From Aselliscus stoliczkanus (lineage: Eukaryota > Chordata > Mammalia > Chiroptera > Hipposideridae), in assembly GCA_033961575.1 (NCBI GenBank), contig CM066740.1, positions 59,279,213 to 59,343,212 of the forward strand: a DNA stretch of 64,000 bases, read 5' to 3'. Shown in pieces: positions 8,753 to 19,453 of the stretch (the stretch's first letter is position 1; each line of letters starts with the position of its first letter). The notes below the pieces were generated by a model, which was not told the origin of the DNA, did no database searches, and saw nothing but the letters and a program-made list of their open reading frames with translations. The translations under genes and the position numbers were made by a program.

Positions 8753-11507
8753 TGAAGCTATAAACTGTATTGGTCTTGTGATCCTGTGGTTTCAATGAGT
8801 TGTCTCTTAGTGCCATCTGAGATATGGATATGTGCAGTCATCATACTTGATATAGCCCTGCCCTCAGTCCTCTTAACCAAAGGTTAGAAATTCATTTGCC
8901 CAATGAAAGTTGTTCACATTTTAAAATTAGATGCCACAATACTCTATGGAAGATTTTACATATAAATCTGAGTTTCCAGCTTTTGAATAATCACAATAAC
9001 TAGCATCCCTGGGCCTCCATTGCCACCCGGCAGCCCTCTGCTATTGATGAGTCAGTTGCTGCCCTCACTCACCTCGGCTTCGCCCTCAGGTTCCCCAAAT
9101 TCTTAAGAAATCAGACACACTTGTATTTAAATCTCAAAGCCTAGTGGAAATACTTTCAAAGTTATGCAACTAATCATTGAAGATTATCCTTCCTTTACTA
9201 TCATTGTTGGAAGGCCTTTGAATAAAGGATGATGAATGAAAGCCATTTCCTATAGTGTTTGCTATATCATAGTGTTAAATATGTATATATGTGCAGAAAA
9301 TTAAGCTTACTGTAAATTTACATGAAATATATCATTATTCTAGATGAAAACAATAACCTCACCCCCCTACCTTGCCTTAGAAGCCTGCACTAGTACCTGA
9401 TGCAATATACTTCACTTGGGGTTTTTAAGGGAGATTTCACTGAATTTTATTCATCTGCCAGTGCTGGCTACTTCCTGAGTTCATATAAAAAAATGAATCT
9501 CTAGCACGATGGCTGGAAAAACAAACACACTTAAAATTCTTAGGCTACTTAGAGAGTCGGTTGCTGCCTTTGACTGTGATATTTCTCTGAATTCTTTGGA
9601 TCAAAGTCTTAGCCTCTGGATCTTTTAAAACAGGGATTTGCACTAAAACTGATAGTCCTCGTCCATACTAGGCAGTGTCAGAGGCTGCCTTTTCTGCTGA
9701 GGTTCCTTAATATTCACAATCATTTCACAGTTTAATTCAGCCTGTTTCCCTAAATTTAAAGGCAGAAAGTCCTGTAAAACTTGCTTTCTTTAACAAAGGA
9801 GGCTTTCTTCCCCAAACCCCTCTGGCTTTGGTGGCTTGGAAAATCTTATTAGCCAGATGAACAAAAAAAATCCACCACTAACTCTGGGACTCGAACAGCT
9901 ATTTGGAGGCTTGTGAAGAGCAAGAAACCAATTAGGTAGCTCAGCTGCATGGCCTGAGTGTGTAGCGTGGCAGACCCAGGGTGCCCTCGCACACCTCGTC
10001 CAACTCTGCTCAGTTGAGCTGCCTTTAAGCTCTCTGTCAAAATGGCATGAGTCTGAGTGACTCATTTCCCAACCACAAGACAGCAGCAGAGGGTAAAGCT
10101 AATGTACACTGGAAGTAACTGGATCAGGGAGCTATGGCTCTGCTACCTGAACAGGGATTTGGATGTAGCCAAGGCAGGCTTAAAACAACTTTCCCATAAC
10201 AAAATAAAATGGCTAAATGGAGCAGCAAAGGCATTTTCTTTGACCTTTGTGTCCTTAGTTTCAAGAGGAACAAATGCATTCTACTTTCTTTGCTAGACCT
10301 TTCATCTGAGAAAAAACTGACCCTTACCCCAGGAATAGCACTGAAAAATCTTTCCTAGGTTCAGCCTGAAAAAAAACAATAGAGCCCAGGTGGTGGCTGA
10401 ATCTACAGAGACATCAGGGAATTTTAGGGTGTCCCCTTTTGGAGGACCCATGAAAGGGGTTTTCGGCTGGAGAGGTTTCCTGGTTGGGGGCCAATTGCTC
10501 CACATAGGGGCAGGGCCGACTTGGCATACTGAAAATAAGGTGAGATGAGGCTGGAGGCTGCAGCCCACTCAAACCATAGGTTGTCCAAGTGATTCGCATA
10601 CACTGGTATTATCTTTAAAACATTTTGCAAATGTTTTAGAAGCAGAACCACATAACACTTTATTAAAATTTATGTTATCCCTACCTATGTGAAAGAGTTG
10701 CAATAACTTAATTCAAATCCAATTCTATTTCTCATGAAAACCAGTTTTGGAGCCAAATCAAACATGAATAATGTTATAAATTTTAGTTATTTAATAACTT
10801 GTAGGTTTGGAGAGATCCTGATTTTTATGTTTTGTTATCTTACTTATTCATTTCATTTCCATTTATTATATGCTTTTTTGTGTGTCCTTGAATGGATTCA
10901 TCCAATACTTTCTACACCTGCATTCTGTCTTCTGACTGGCTTTTTGTACCTATCATGTATCAAAAAATCTATTTAATGTACTTGAAGCTAACAAAACCAG
11001 GCTTTTTGTGTGTGTGTTCTGTTGCTTTATTTTTCTCTCAAAGGGATTACAATTTAGCTAGGGAAATGAATCTAACATAGGAACTGTTAAGAAAATTTAT
11101 GGGTAGATAGGGATCACTTTTACATTGTAATGTAATTCAAAATTCTACCCTTGACCTCTTTCTCTACTCATTTACCCACTGTCGTTGGAAGCTCTTATGT
11201 GCACCCACAGATGTCTTCTATATCACTATCTCTAACTCAGACTTTTCTTCAGACATATAAATTTTTATTTTGAATGCCCTTCTGGAAATCACCCCTGAAT
11301 TTCCCACAAGTAGTTCAAACTCAACCTCTTTAGAACCTTTATAGTCTTTCTCTCCTGTGAGCCTGTTCCTCCTCACGTACTGCTTATAAATGAGATGCCC
11401 TTGCCATGCACCCAGTGGACCTCACTGAGACTCAAGATTATTTTAAGCTCCTGCATCTGCCCCTCTCAGATAATCATCAACTGTAGTTAATTAAATAACT
11501 AACCATA
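8753..11507. other. No gene or clear repeat; possible L2-like fossil near 11300-11390
   Basis: About 2.7 kb without convincing coding sequence. Open frames are short and lack domain signatures or codon bias. The stretch around 11305-11370 (TCAAACTCAACCTC, then CCTGTTCCTCCTC) faintly resembles the 3' part of an L2 LINE. That is weak. Confidence 0.4.
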
Positions 11508-12776
11508 TCAATTTAAGACAATTACATTCACGCACTCATCCTAGAAAAAGTGCTACATATCTCATTGCTGAATATCACTATGGTCACCTTTAAAGTACTC
11601 CCCTTGGGAAGCTATGCCCTTCAAGGCAATTTTGGAACTCTTTTTCTGGAATGGCCATCAGAGTTGTCATGATATTACCCTTGATGCCCTGAATGTCATC
11701 AAATGTCTTCCTTTCAATATTTCCTTTATCTTTGGGTAAAGAAAGAACTCATTGGGGGCCAGATCAGGTGAGTAGGGAGCTATGTGTTTACTGGCTAAAA
11801 ACTCCCTCACAGACAGTGCCATGTGAGCTGGTGCACTGTCATAATGCAAGAGCCATGAATTGTTGGCAAAAAGTTCAGGTCATCTAACTTTTTCATGCAG
11901 ACTTTTCAGCACTTCTGAATAGTAAACTTGGTTACCTGTTTGTCCAGCTGGTACAAATTCATAATGAATAATTCCTCTGATATCAAACAAGGTTAGCAAC
12001 ATTGTTTTGACTCTTGATTTGGACTGACATAACATTTTTGGTCATGGGGCATTGACTGACTTCCATTGTACACTTTGACACTTTGTTTCAGGGTTGTATT
12101 GGTACAGCTTTGTTTCATCACCAGTAATAACACAGCACAAAGCATCATCTTGCCTTTCCAAAAGGTCTTGGCAAACTTCAACTCTCCTTTGCTTTTGTTC
12201 ATTGGTGAGCTCCTTTGGGACCATTTTTGTATACACTTTTCTCATGCCAAGAGTTTCAGTTAAGATTTTTCTAACTGTTTCTCTATCAATGTTTACTTGG
12301 TCTGCTATGCTTCTCACAGTCAACTAATGATTTTGACTCATGATTTGATGAATTTTTGCAATGTTTTTGTCAGTTCTGCTGGTTACTGGCCACCTTGACC
12401 CATCCTCATCAGTGGTGTGTTCTCTCCCCTCAGAAAAACGTTTAATCCATTTGTACATTGCTGTTTTCTTCATGGCATTATTCCCATAAACTTGGACTAA
12501 CAGGTCCCTGATTTCACTTCTACTCTGTCCAAGTTTATCAAGAAATTTAATGTTTCTTCATTGCTCTGGTTCAAGCTCAGGCATTTTTACGATGGCACAC
12601 AAAAACATTCAGCAACAATAATGGACACCACTCAGTAAGACACTGTCATATGTCAACACGAACACAGCTGTGAGACACTGCTATACCAAGGTTATGAAAC
12701 CTTACTGAGCTGTTTGTCCAGTGCTGCCAATATAAGCCCATGGTGGCAAATTCACAAACTTAATTGCCAGACCTCA
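11508..12776 (-). mobile_element. Mariner (Tc1/mariner) transposon, broken
   Basis: The element is about 1.27 kb, the usual mariner length. The right end (12739-12776) reads, on the minus strand, TGAGGTCTGGCAATTAAGTT, and is flanked by TA (12777-12778). The left end (from about 11508) keeps CAATTACATTCACG and CATCCTAG, matching the better preserved end of the copy at 54677-55002. The left terminal repeat has decayed. The two copies share the transposase segment, the stretch after it and the terminal repeats, so they belong to one family. Confidence 0.87.
11562..12584 (-). pseudogene. Mariner transposase (broken)
   Basis: DDE/D transposase of a cut-and-paste element. The start at 12584 gives MPELEPEQ and is followed at once by a TGA. 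A helix-turn-helix region follows (GNNAMKKTAMYKWIKRF, then TVRSIADQVNIDRETVRKIL). The first catalytic Asp is in VITGDET (codon 12117-12119), the second in HYDSAPAH (11838-11840) and the third in PYSPDLAP (11763-11765). The second and third Asp are 24 residues apart, against 34 in the mariner class, so the catalytic core has a deletion. It ends at TGA 11562-11564. Several frameshifts separate the parts, so it is inactive. Confidence 0.87.
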
Positions 12777-12778
12777 TA

Positions 12779-13200
12779 CAGTAAAGTACTTAAATATTCA
12801 GTGCATACCCTGATAAATATTCACATATCGTGTTATGGATCATTGGAATTATTCACACAATAGATGAAGGTGAAAAGTATAAAGTGAAATAACCTAATTT
12901 TGCAATACTGAGCCAAATATTAATAATAGTTTGGTGACTATTGTCCCGAACATTTCTTTATATATAAATGCACATACCCATATAAAACATGTTTACAGTA
13001 ATGGGATTACAAAATATATGGTATTCTCTACCCTGATATGTAAAAGGTTATGTTTTGTATCTCAGTCTAGATGGGGGTTACACGAGTGTAATGAAAATGT
13101 ATGTGTGTCTATGTGAGAAATTTTTGAAAGAATAATCATCCTGCTAGATGACTAAAATATTTATTTTAGTCATATTTATTCTAAAATAATTCCATATAAC
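12779..13200. other. No feature seen
   Basis: AT-rich intergenic sequence. I see no coding signal, repeat or structure here. Confidence 0.5.
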
Positions 13201-13983
13201 TGTATTAGTTTTCTATTGTTGCTGAAACAAATTACCACAAACTTAGTTGCTTAAAATAACACAAGTTTTTATTTTATAGTTCTGGAGTCCAGAAATCCAA
13301 AATAGGTTTCACTAGGTTAAAATCAAGGTGTCATCAGGGCTCCATTTCTTCTGGAGACCCAAGAGGAAACTTTATTCCTTGTCTTTTTTATCTTCTAGAG
13401 GCTGTATGCAGTCCATGGCTCATGGCTGCATCTCACTTATCTCTACTTCTGTTGTCTCATCTTCTCTGACTCTCTTGCTTTCCTCTTTCTATTTTAAGGA
13501 TTGTAGTGATTATGATGCACACACATGAATAATCCAGAATCATCTCTCCAACTCAAGATATTTAATTTAATCACATCTGCAAAGTCGGTTTTTTTTTGTT
13601 TTTGTTTTTCCTTTAAGATTTTTAAATTGGTAATTGGGGGAAGGGAACAGTGTTGGGGAATTGGGGAAGGGGACTGACCAAGTTGTTGTTCTTCAGAATT
13701 CGTTGTGGAGGGCGCCAGTCACCATCTGACTTCCTATCGGTAGCTCATGACCTCTAAGTTCAAGATGCTGTGTTCAATCTTAGTTGCGGGTGGGCATAGC
13801 CATCATCCCATGTGGGAATCGAACCAGCAGCCCTGTTGCTCAGAGCTTGCACTCTAAGCCAATTCTTAACCAACTGAGCCACGCAGCTGGTCCCTGTAAA
13901 GTCCTTTTGGTCATGTAGGGTTAGATATTCACAGATCTTTAATGACAAAGGTCTTTAAAGGGCCATTATTTTGCCTACCACAA
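13201..13983 (+). repeat. Old LTR-like interspersed repeat (TG...CA ends), split by a SINE
   Basis: It starts TGTATTAGTTTTCTATTG and ends CATTATTTTGCCTACCACA. Inner blocks (ACAAATTACCACAAACTTAG, TTCTGGAGTCCAGAAATCC, AAAATCAAGGTGTCATCAGG) are a pattern I recognise as a common mammalian interspersed repeat. I cannot name the family with confidence. Related blocks occur near 38235-38310 and 39534-39790. A SINE at 13587-13893 interrupts it. Confidence 0.55.
13587..13893 (-). repeat. tRNA-derived SINE, long type
   Basis: On the minus strand the head reads GTGGCTCAGTTGGTTAAGA (A-box region) and later GGTTCGATTCCCACATGG (B box), the internal RNA polymerase III promoter of a tRNA-derived SINE. The body ends with a pyrimidine-rich stretch and a poly(A)-type tail. 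Direct repeats CTGCAAAGTC (13577-13586) and CTGTAAAGTC (13894-13903), one mismatch, are its target-site duplication. Confidence 0.85.
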
Positions 13984-13989
13984 TAACCA

Positions 13990-14790
13990 TGGGTAAAAAA
14001 TGAAATCGCAACAGAAATAAGAAAATACTGTTAATTGAATAAAAATAAAAATAAAACATATCAAAATGTGTAGGATTTAATGAAAACAGGGGTTAAAAAG
14101 ACATTTATAGCTTTATAGGCTAAAAAAAAAAAGAAAGAAAGGACTCAATCCTATCGTTTGTGTCCATTTAATACTCTAAAAATAGAAAAGCAAATTAAAA
14201 ACAAAACAAGCAGTAAGAATAAAACAATAAAAAAATCAGCACAGGTATAATTGAAATTAAAAACAGAAATACAATAAAGAAAGTTAACAAAAACAAAAGA
14301 TCAGTTTTGAAAGTATGAAGAAAATTGCTAAGCTTCTAACTAGACTGATCAAAAAAGAAGACACAATTACTAATTTCAGAATTGAAAAACGGAGCATCAC
14401 TACAGATATAACAGATGAAAAAAGAGTATTAATGGAATATTATGAATAACATCTTGCCAATAAATGTGATAACAGAAATTAATAAATTTCTTGAGAGACA
14501 AGCATATCAAAGACTGCTCAAAAAGAAATAACCTGAATGATCCTATGTTTATTAAATAAACTGAATATATAATGCCTTCCCCAAAAATAGGTAGCTAGAT
14601 AGATAAAATTAAAACCTCAGATTGAGATAGCTACACAGGTGATTAAAAAAACATTTACAGAGAAAATATCAATCTATAATTTTTTTTCCAGAAAGTTGAA
14701 GAGGATTAAACTTTCCTAAATTATTTTGTGAAGCCAGAATTACATTCATAACAAAACCAAAGGTATTTTAAGAAAAGAAAACTACAGGTG
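13990..14790 (+). repeat. Ancient L1 ORF2 fragment
   Basis: A-rich plus-strand sequence with decayed L1 ORF2 landmarks: ACTAGACTGATCAAAAAAGA, AATTGAAAAACGGAGCATCACTACAG and GAATATTATGAATAACATC. These correspond to the stretch between endonuclease and reverse transcriptase in the younger copies. Many indels; no open frame. Confidence 0.65.
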
Positions 14791-15544
14791 ACTGGGGGGC
14801 AGGATGGCGGCTGTGAGGAGGGCTCCCTGAATTCTCCCCTGGAAATATCCACAATTTGAACTTCTGTAACGCTTCAAAGAGACGTCTACTCATCACACAG
14901 AGCAACTAAGAGTTTCACACGATTGCTGGAAGGTGGGCAGGCCGGGCAGGTAGCGGAAGAAGGTGGTAAAAGGTGTGGGGTGCAGCCCACACCCCTGGCT
15001 GCTGAGGCACCGAGCTTCAGAGAGCAGATCAGTGAGTGTTCCCACTACTCGTTCCCTGCGCCCCATGGCCTGCCTAGAGTATAGCAAGAGCATGACTATC
15101 CGCAATCTGAGGAAGAAGCCTCAGACAGGGCGAGTGGGGGAGGAGAGTGGGGAGACGAGCATGTAGAGGTACGAGCTGCACCTGCAGCTCCCCGGGTCCC
15201 CAGGAAGCAGGGTGCAGAGCCCAGCAGGGACAGGGAAAGATCAATCCCTGCACCCACCTGGTTCAGGAATTACTCCGTGCCCACTGGGTCCTGCGGAGCG
15301 CGAGCTCTGAAGCAGAAGCCTCAAACGCGGCAAGCAGGGGAAAAAAAAAAAAGAATACTCATGCGTGGACACGCAGTGTGCACCGGGCGGAGACACAGGT
15401 CCCCGAGAGACAGAGCGGGGATCTGAGCCATGCAGCAGGGTGTGCGCAATCCCCTAAACCCTGGCAGCCCTTTTGGGAGAGCAGCAGGAATTCCACTGGA
15501 GCATATGAGGCAAAGGCCTTAGCTCAAAACAGTGCTGGAACTGT

Positions 15545-15652
15545 GTCTTGTCTTGTCTTGTCTTGTCTTGTCTTGTCTCTTTTCTTTTCCTTTCTTTTCT
15601 TTTCTTTTCTTTTCTTTTCTTTTCTTTTCTTTTCTTTTCTTTCCTTTTCTTT
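15545..15652 (+). repeat. (TCTTG)n and (TTTCT)n microsatellites in the L1-A 5' UTR
   Basis: About seven TCTTG units (15546-15580) are followed by TTTCT units to about 15652. All three frames stay open across the repeat, which explains the low-complexity open frames on both strands there. Confidence 0.95.
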
Positions 15653-16199
15653 TGCTCCTCTCTTGAACAGAAAGCAAGGAAAAAAACAATAACCCAACCA
15701 CTCCCACAAACTTTGGTCCCTGCCAAGCCAGAGTCTAAAACTGATCCTGGAATGGAGCAGTAGGGGCAGACTACAGAGGTATTCCTACCTGCAGGGGGTT
15801 GAGAATTCCCACCCCAGTAAAGGCTGCAGAGTGAGATTACCTACCCCGCCCCCACCTTTCCTGCAAGGCTTGAGAGGGAGGGCAGGTTCACCTGCTTAGG
15901 CACTCACTAATTAAGAGACTCTTGGCAGCTTGCTTTTGGCAGGGAGGAGCTCTTTCATTCTCCACAGCTGTCAATGGAAAGAGTGCCCAAAGACACTCAT
16001 TGAGCCTTTGGGGTTGCAGCCTGACTTCGGTCAGGAGAAAGCAAAACAGCAGTGACTTTGTAAACACTACCAATCACACGTCACAACCACACTCAAGTAC
16101 AGCAAACCTGCAGTGCCAGAATCACGCTAGCCTTCAGGTGGCCTACTCTGTTCCCACAAGACGCACAGAAATTCTTGTACAGTAGAGGACAAACTGAAG

Positions 16200-16720
16200 A
16201 GAGCTTGGTGGACTTTAGCCAAGACCAGCACGGGTTTTTGTTTGTTTGTTTGCTTGTTTGTTTGTTTTTTCCTTTATTGTTTGCTTATATTTGTTGTTTT
16301 TGGTTTTTATTTCTATTTCACTTTTATCATTTTCTAGTTTTTAATATAGGCATATATATGGATGTATATAGGTGAATATACGTCCATATATATGGGTGTG
16401 TAGACAAATATATATATATTTTTTTCTTTTTCTTTTTCTTTCTTTTTCTTTTTCTTTTTTCCCCCACCCTCACTTTCTCCCTTCTTTTATTCATTCTTCT
16501 CACTGCTATACTTTTCCTCCTTTACTTTTTTTCTGCAAATTTTATTTTATTTTATTTTTTTTTTACTCTTTAAAATTTTTTAAAATTTTTACTTTTAAGT
16601 TTTATTTTTTGGTATAGTTATTTGGTTTCTTGTGTTTATTCTATTTTTTATTTTATATTATATTTTATTTTTCCTCTTCTGTACTTTTTGTGTGTGTGGT
16701 TATTGTTTTGTTTCTCTTTG
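16200..16720 (+). repeat. T-rich low-complexity tract in the L1-A 5' UTR
   Basis: Long runs of TTTG, TTTC and TTTTA units on the plus strand (for example TTTGTTTGTTTGCTTGTTTG at 16239). No coding or promoter signal can be read in it. Confidence 0.8.
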
Positions 16721-17299
16721 CTTTCTTTTGTATGTTTGATATTTCTGTTCAAGTTGTCTGTGGATTGATGGTTGGTTGTTTTTACATGTGAGAGCCTTTG
16801 GTGTCTGCAGAGGATGTTCTTGTTCATTTGTTTTGTTTTAAAATCACTCTGCAGCACTGAGTCCAAACAAACAGACAAAGGAATAATCATACCTGGAGGC
16901 CAACTTTAGATAAAACCAGAGCATTTCTGGATTTGACATACAAGAGTCACATCCAAAAGGAAGTTGCTACAGGTACTAGGGCCCAAAGGGTCCAAGTCTC
17001 ATAGGGGGGGTCAACCATCTCACAGCAGCTCATGAACTGCGGACACTGCTGATCCTCACAGCAAATCAGCCTGGGAGTCAATCCCACATACTGACAAGCC
17101 AAAAGTAATCAAAACTAAAACTTCAACAAGTGAGGACGCACAACACAAGGAACACCTCAGATAAATACATGCACAGGAGAATAGGGAGACTGAGGAATTC
17201 AAATATAAAGGACACACACCCTAAAAGTTTACCCAGAAAAGACTGAGAAACCTGGGGGATCTATCTGTTATATCAAAGCAAACACAAAGAGTAACCAGA

Positions 17300-18309
17300 A
17301 TGGGGAGACAAAGAAACACAACCCAAATACAAGAACAGAAGAAACTTCCTGAATCAGTGGAATTAGAGAAAATAGAGGTAAACAACCTATTGGAGACAGA
17401 GTTCAGAACACTGATTATTAGAATGTTCAAAGGACTTAATGAAAATATAAACAAGGATAGAGAAATCATGAAAAGTAACCAGCTAGAACTTAAGAACACA
17501 ATTACTGAATTAAATAACAAACTTGGTGGAATGACTAGCAGATTTGATGAAACAGAAAATCGAATCAGTGACTTAGAAGATAAGATAGCAGAGATCACCC
17601 AAGAAGAACAACAAAAAGAAAAAAGAATGAAAAAAATTGAAAATAGTTTAAGAGAGCTGGGGGACAACATTAACCACAATAACCTGTGAATCACTGGAAT
17701 ACCAGAAGGAGAAAAGAGGAAGCAAGGGATTGAGAACATATTTGAAGTAATAATGTCTGAAAACTTCCCTAACCTGGCAAAGGACATTGAAATACAAGCC
17801 CTGGAAGTGCAGAGAGTTCCAACCAGGATGATCCCAAACAGGCCCACACCAAGACACATTATAGTGAAAATGGCAAAGGTTAAGGACAAAGACAGAATCC
17901 TTAAAGCAGCAAGGGAAAGGCAGCAAATTACATACAAGGGTAGCCCATAAAATTATCAGCTGACTTTTCTACAGAAACTCTGTAGGCCAGAAGGGAGTGG
18001 CAGGAGGTTTTCAAAGTAATGAAAAATAAAGGCCTACAATCCATATTGCTGCATCCTGCAAGGTTATCATTTAAAATTGAAGGCTAGAAGGGCCTGCTGA
18101 GTGGTGCAGTCATTAAGTGCTGCCTTGGGAAGCCAGCGACCCCGGTTCGGTCCCACATATGAGGGCCAGTGACACTGACCTCATAAAAACAAAACAACAA
18201 CAACAATAAAATTGAAGGCTAGATTAAGAGCTTTCCAGAAAAGAATAAGTTAAGGGAATTCATTGCCAACAAGCAAGCTTTGCAGGAAATGTTAAAAGGG
18301 CTTCTTTAG
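17300..18309 (+). pseudogene. L1 ORF1 (L1-A), frameshifted and SINE-interrupted
   Basis: ORF1p is the L1 RNA-binding chaperone that packages L1 RNA in the cytoplasm. ATG at 17300 opens 129 codons with a heptad-rich coiled coil (residues 50-120, with ETENRISDLEDKIAEITQ). A shift then moves the frame; the RNA-recognition region follows with NRPTPRHIIVKMAKVKDKDR and ARERQQITYKG (to about 17948). The C-terminal domain (AR-REWQEVFKV) continues in another frame and is cut by the SINE at 18089-18207. It ends at TAG 18307-18309. Order and motifs match the other L1s in the window. Confidence 0.88.
18089..18207 (+). repeat. tRNA-derived SINE, short type, inside L1-A ORF1
   Basis: The head reads AGGGCCTGCTGAGTGGTGCA, then CCCGGTTCGGTCCCACATAT (B box), then GAGGGCCAGTGACACTGACC and an AAC-rich tail. 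It is flanked by a perfect 16-bp duplication, AAAATTGAAGGCTAGA, at 18073-18088 and 18208-18223, which proves insertion into an existing L1. Confidence 0.95.
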
Positions 18310-18361
18310 GTAGAAAAGAAAAACAACCTAACTAAGAGAGACTAGGAACACAAATAACAAA

Positions 18362-19414
18362 ATGGCAATAAACGCGCACCTATCAATAATCACATTAAAT
18401 GTAAATGGATTAAATGCTCCAACAAACGACATAGGGTGGCTGAATGGATAAGAAACAAGACCCCACATGCTGTATACAAGAGACTCACCTCAGATCAAAA
18501 CACTCATTTAGGCTGAAAGTAAAGGGATGGAGTAAAATATTTCATGCAAATGGAACGGAGAAAAAAGCTGGAGTAGCGATACTTATATCAGATAAAATTG
18601 ACTTTAAATTGAAGAATATAACAAAGGACAAAGAAGGACACTTTGTAATAATAAAGGGATCGATCCAACAAGAGGACATAACCCTAGTAAACATCTACAC
18701 ACCCAATCGGAGCGCCTAAATATATAAAACAGATATTGTCAGACATAATGACAGAGATCAACAGTAACACTATCATAGTGCGGGACTTCAATACCCCACT
18801 GTCACCAATGGACAGATCCTCCAGACAGAAAATCAATGTGAAAACAGCGACCTTAAATGACACATTAGAACAGCTGGATTTAAACTATATATTCAGATCA
18901 TTTCACCCCAGAGCTACAGAATATACATTTTTTTCAAGTGCACATGGAATATTTTCTAAGAGAGACCACATGTTAGGCCACAAAGGAAGTCTCAATAAAT
19001 TTAAAAAGATTGAAATCATTTCAAGTGTCTTCTCTGACCACAATGCTATGAAACTAGAAATCAATTATAAGAAGAACCCAGAAAGCTGTCAAATAAATGG
19101 AGGCTAAATAACATGGTACTAAATAGCGAGTGGGTCAAAAATGAGATCAAGGAGGAAATCAAAAGATACCTCGAGACAAACGAAAATGAAAACACCACGA
19201 CCCAAAATCTCTGGGATGCAGCAAAAGCAGTCCTAAGAGGGAAGTTCATAGCACTGCATGCCTACCTAAAGAAGGAAGAAAAATCTCAAATCAACAGGTT
19301 AACCTTACATCTCAGGTTACTGGAAAAAAAGAACAGCAGAAGAAGTCAAAAAGGAACTACTAGGAAGGATATTGTAAAAACTAGAGCGGAGATTATAAAC
19401 TCTAAAGCAACCAC

Positions 19415-19453
<39 letters not shown>

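Noticed and set aside
15147..15692. 181-codon plus-strand open frame
   Set aside because: It sits in the L1-A 5' UTR, and its end is a translated TTTCT microsatellite. No domain or conservation is visible.
17221..17937. 238-codon open frame on the minus strand
   Set aside because: It lies antisense to L1-A ORF1. Ser/Phe/Leu-rich composition is what the complement of a Lys/Glu-rich coiled coil gives, and similar antisense frames occur opposite other ORF1 copies.
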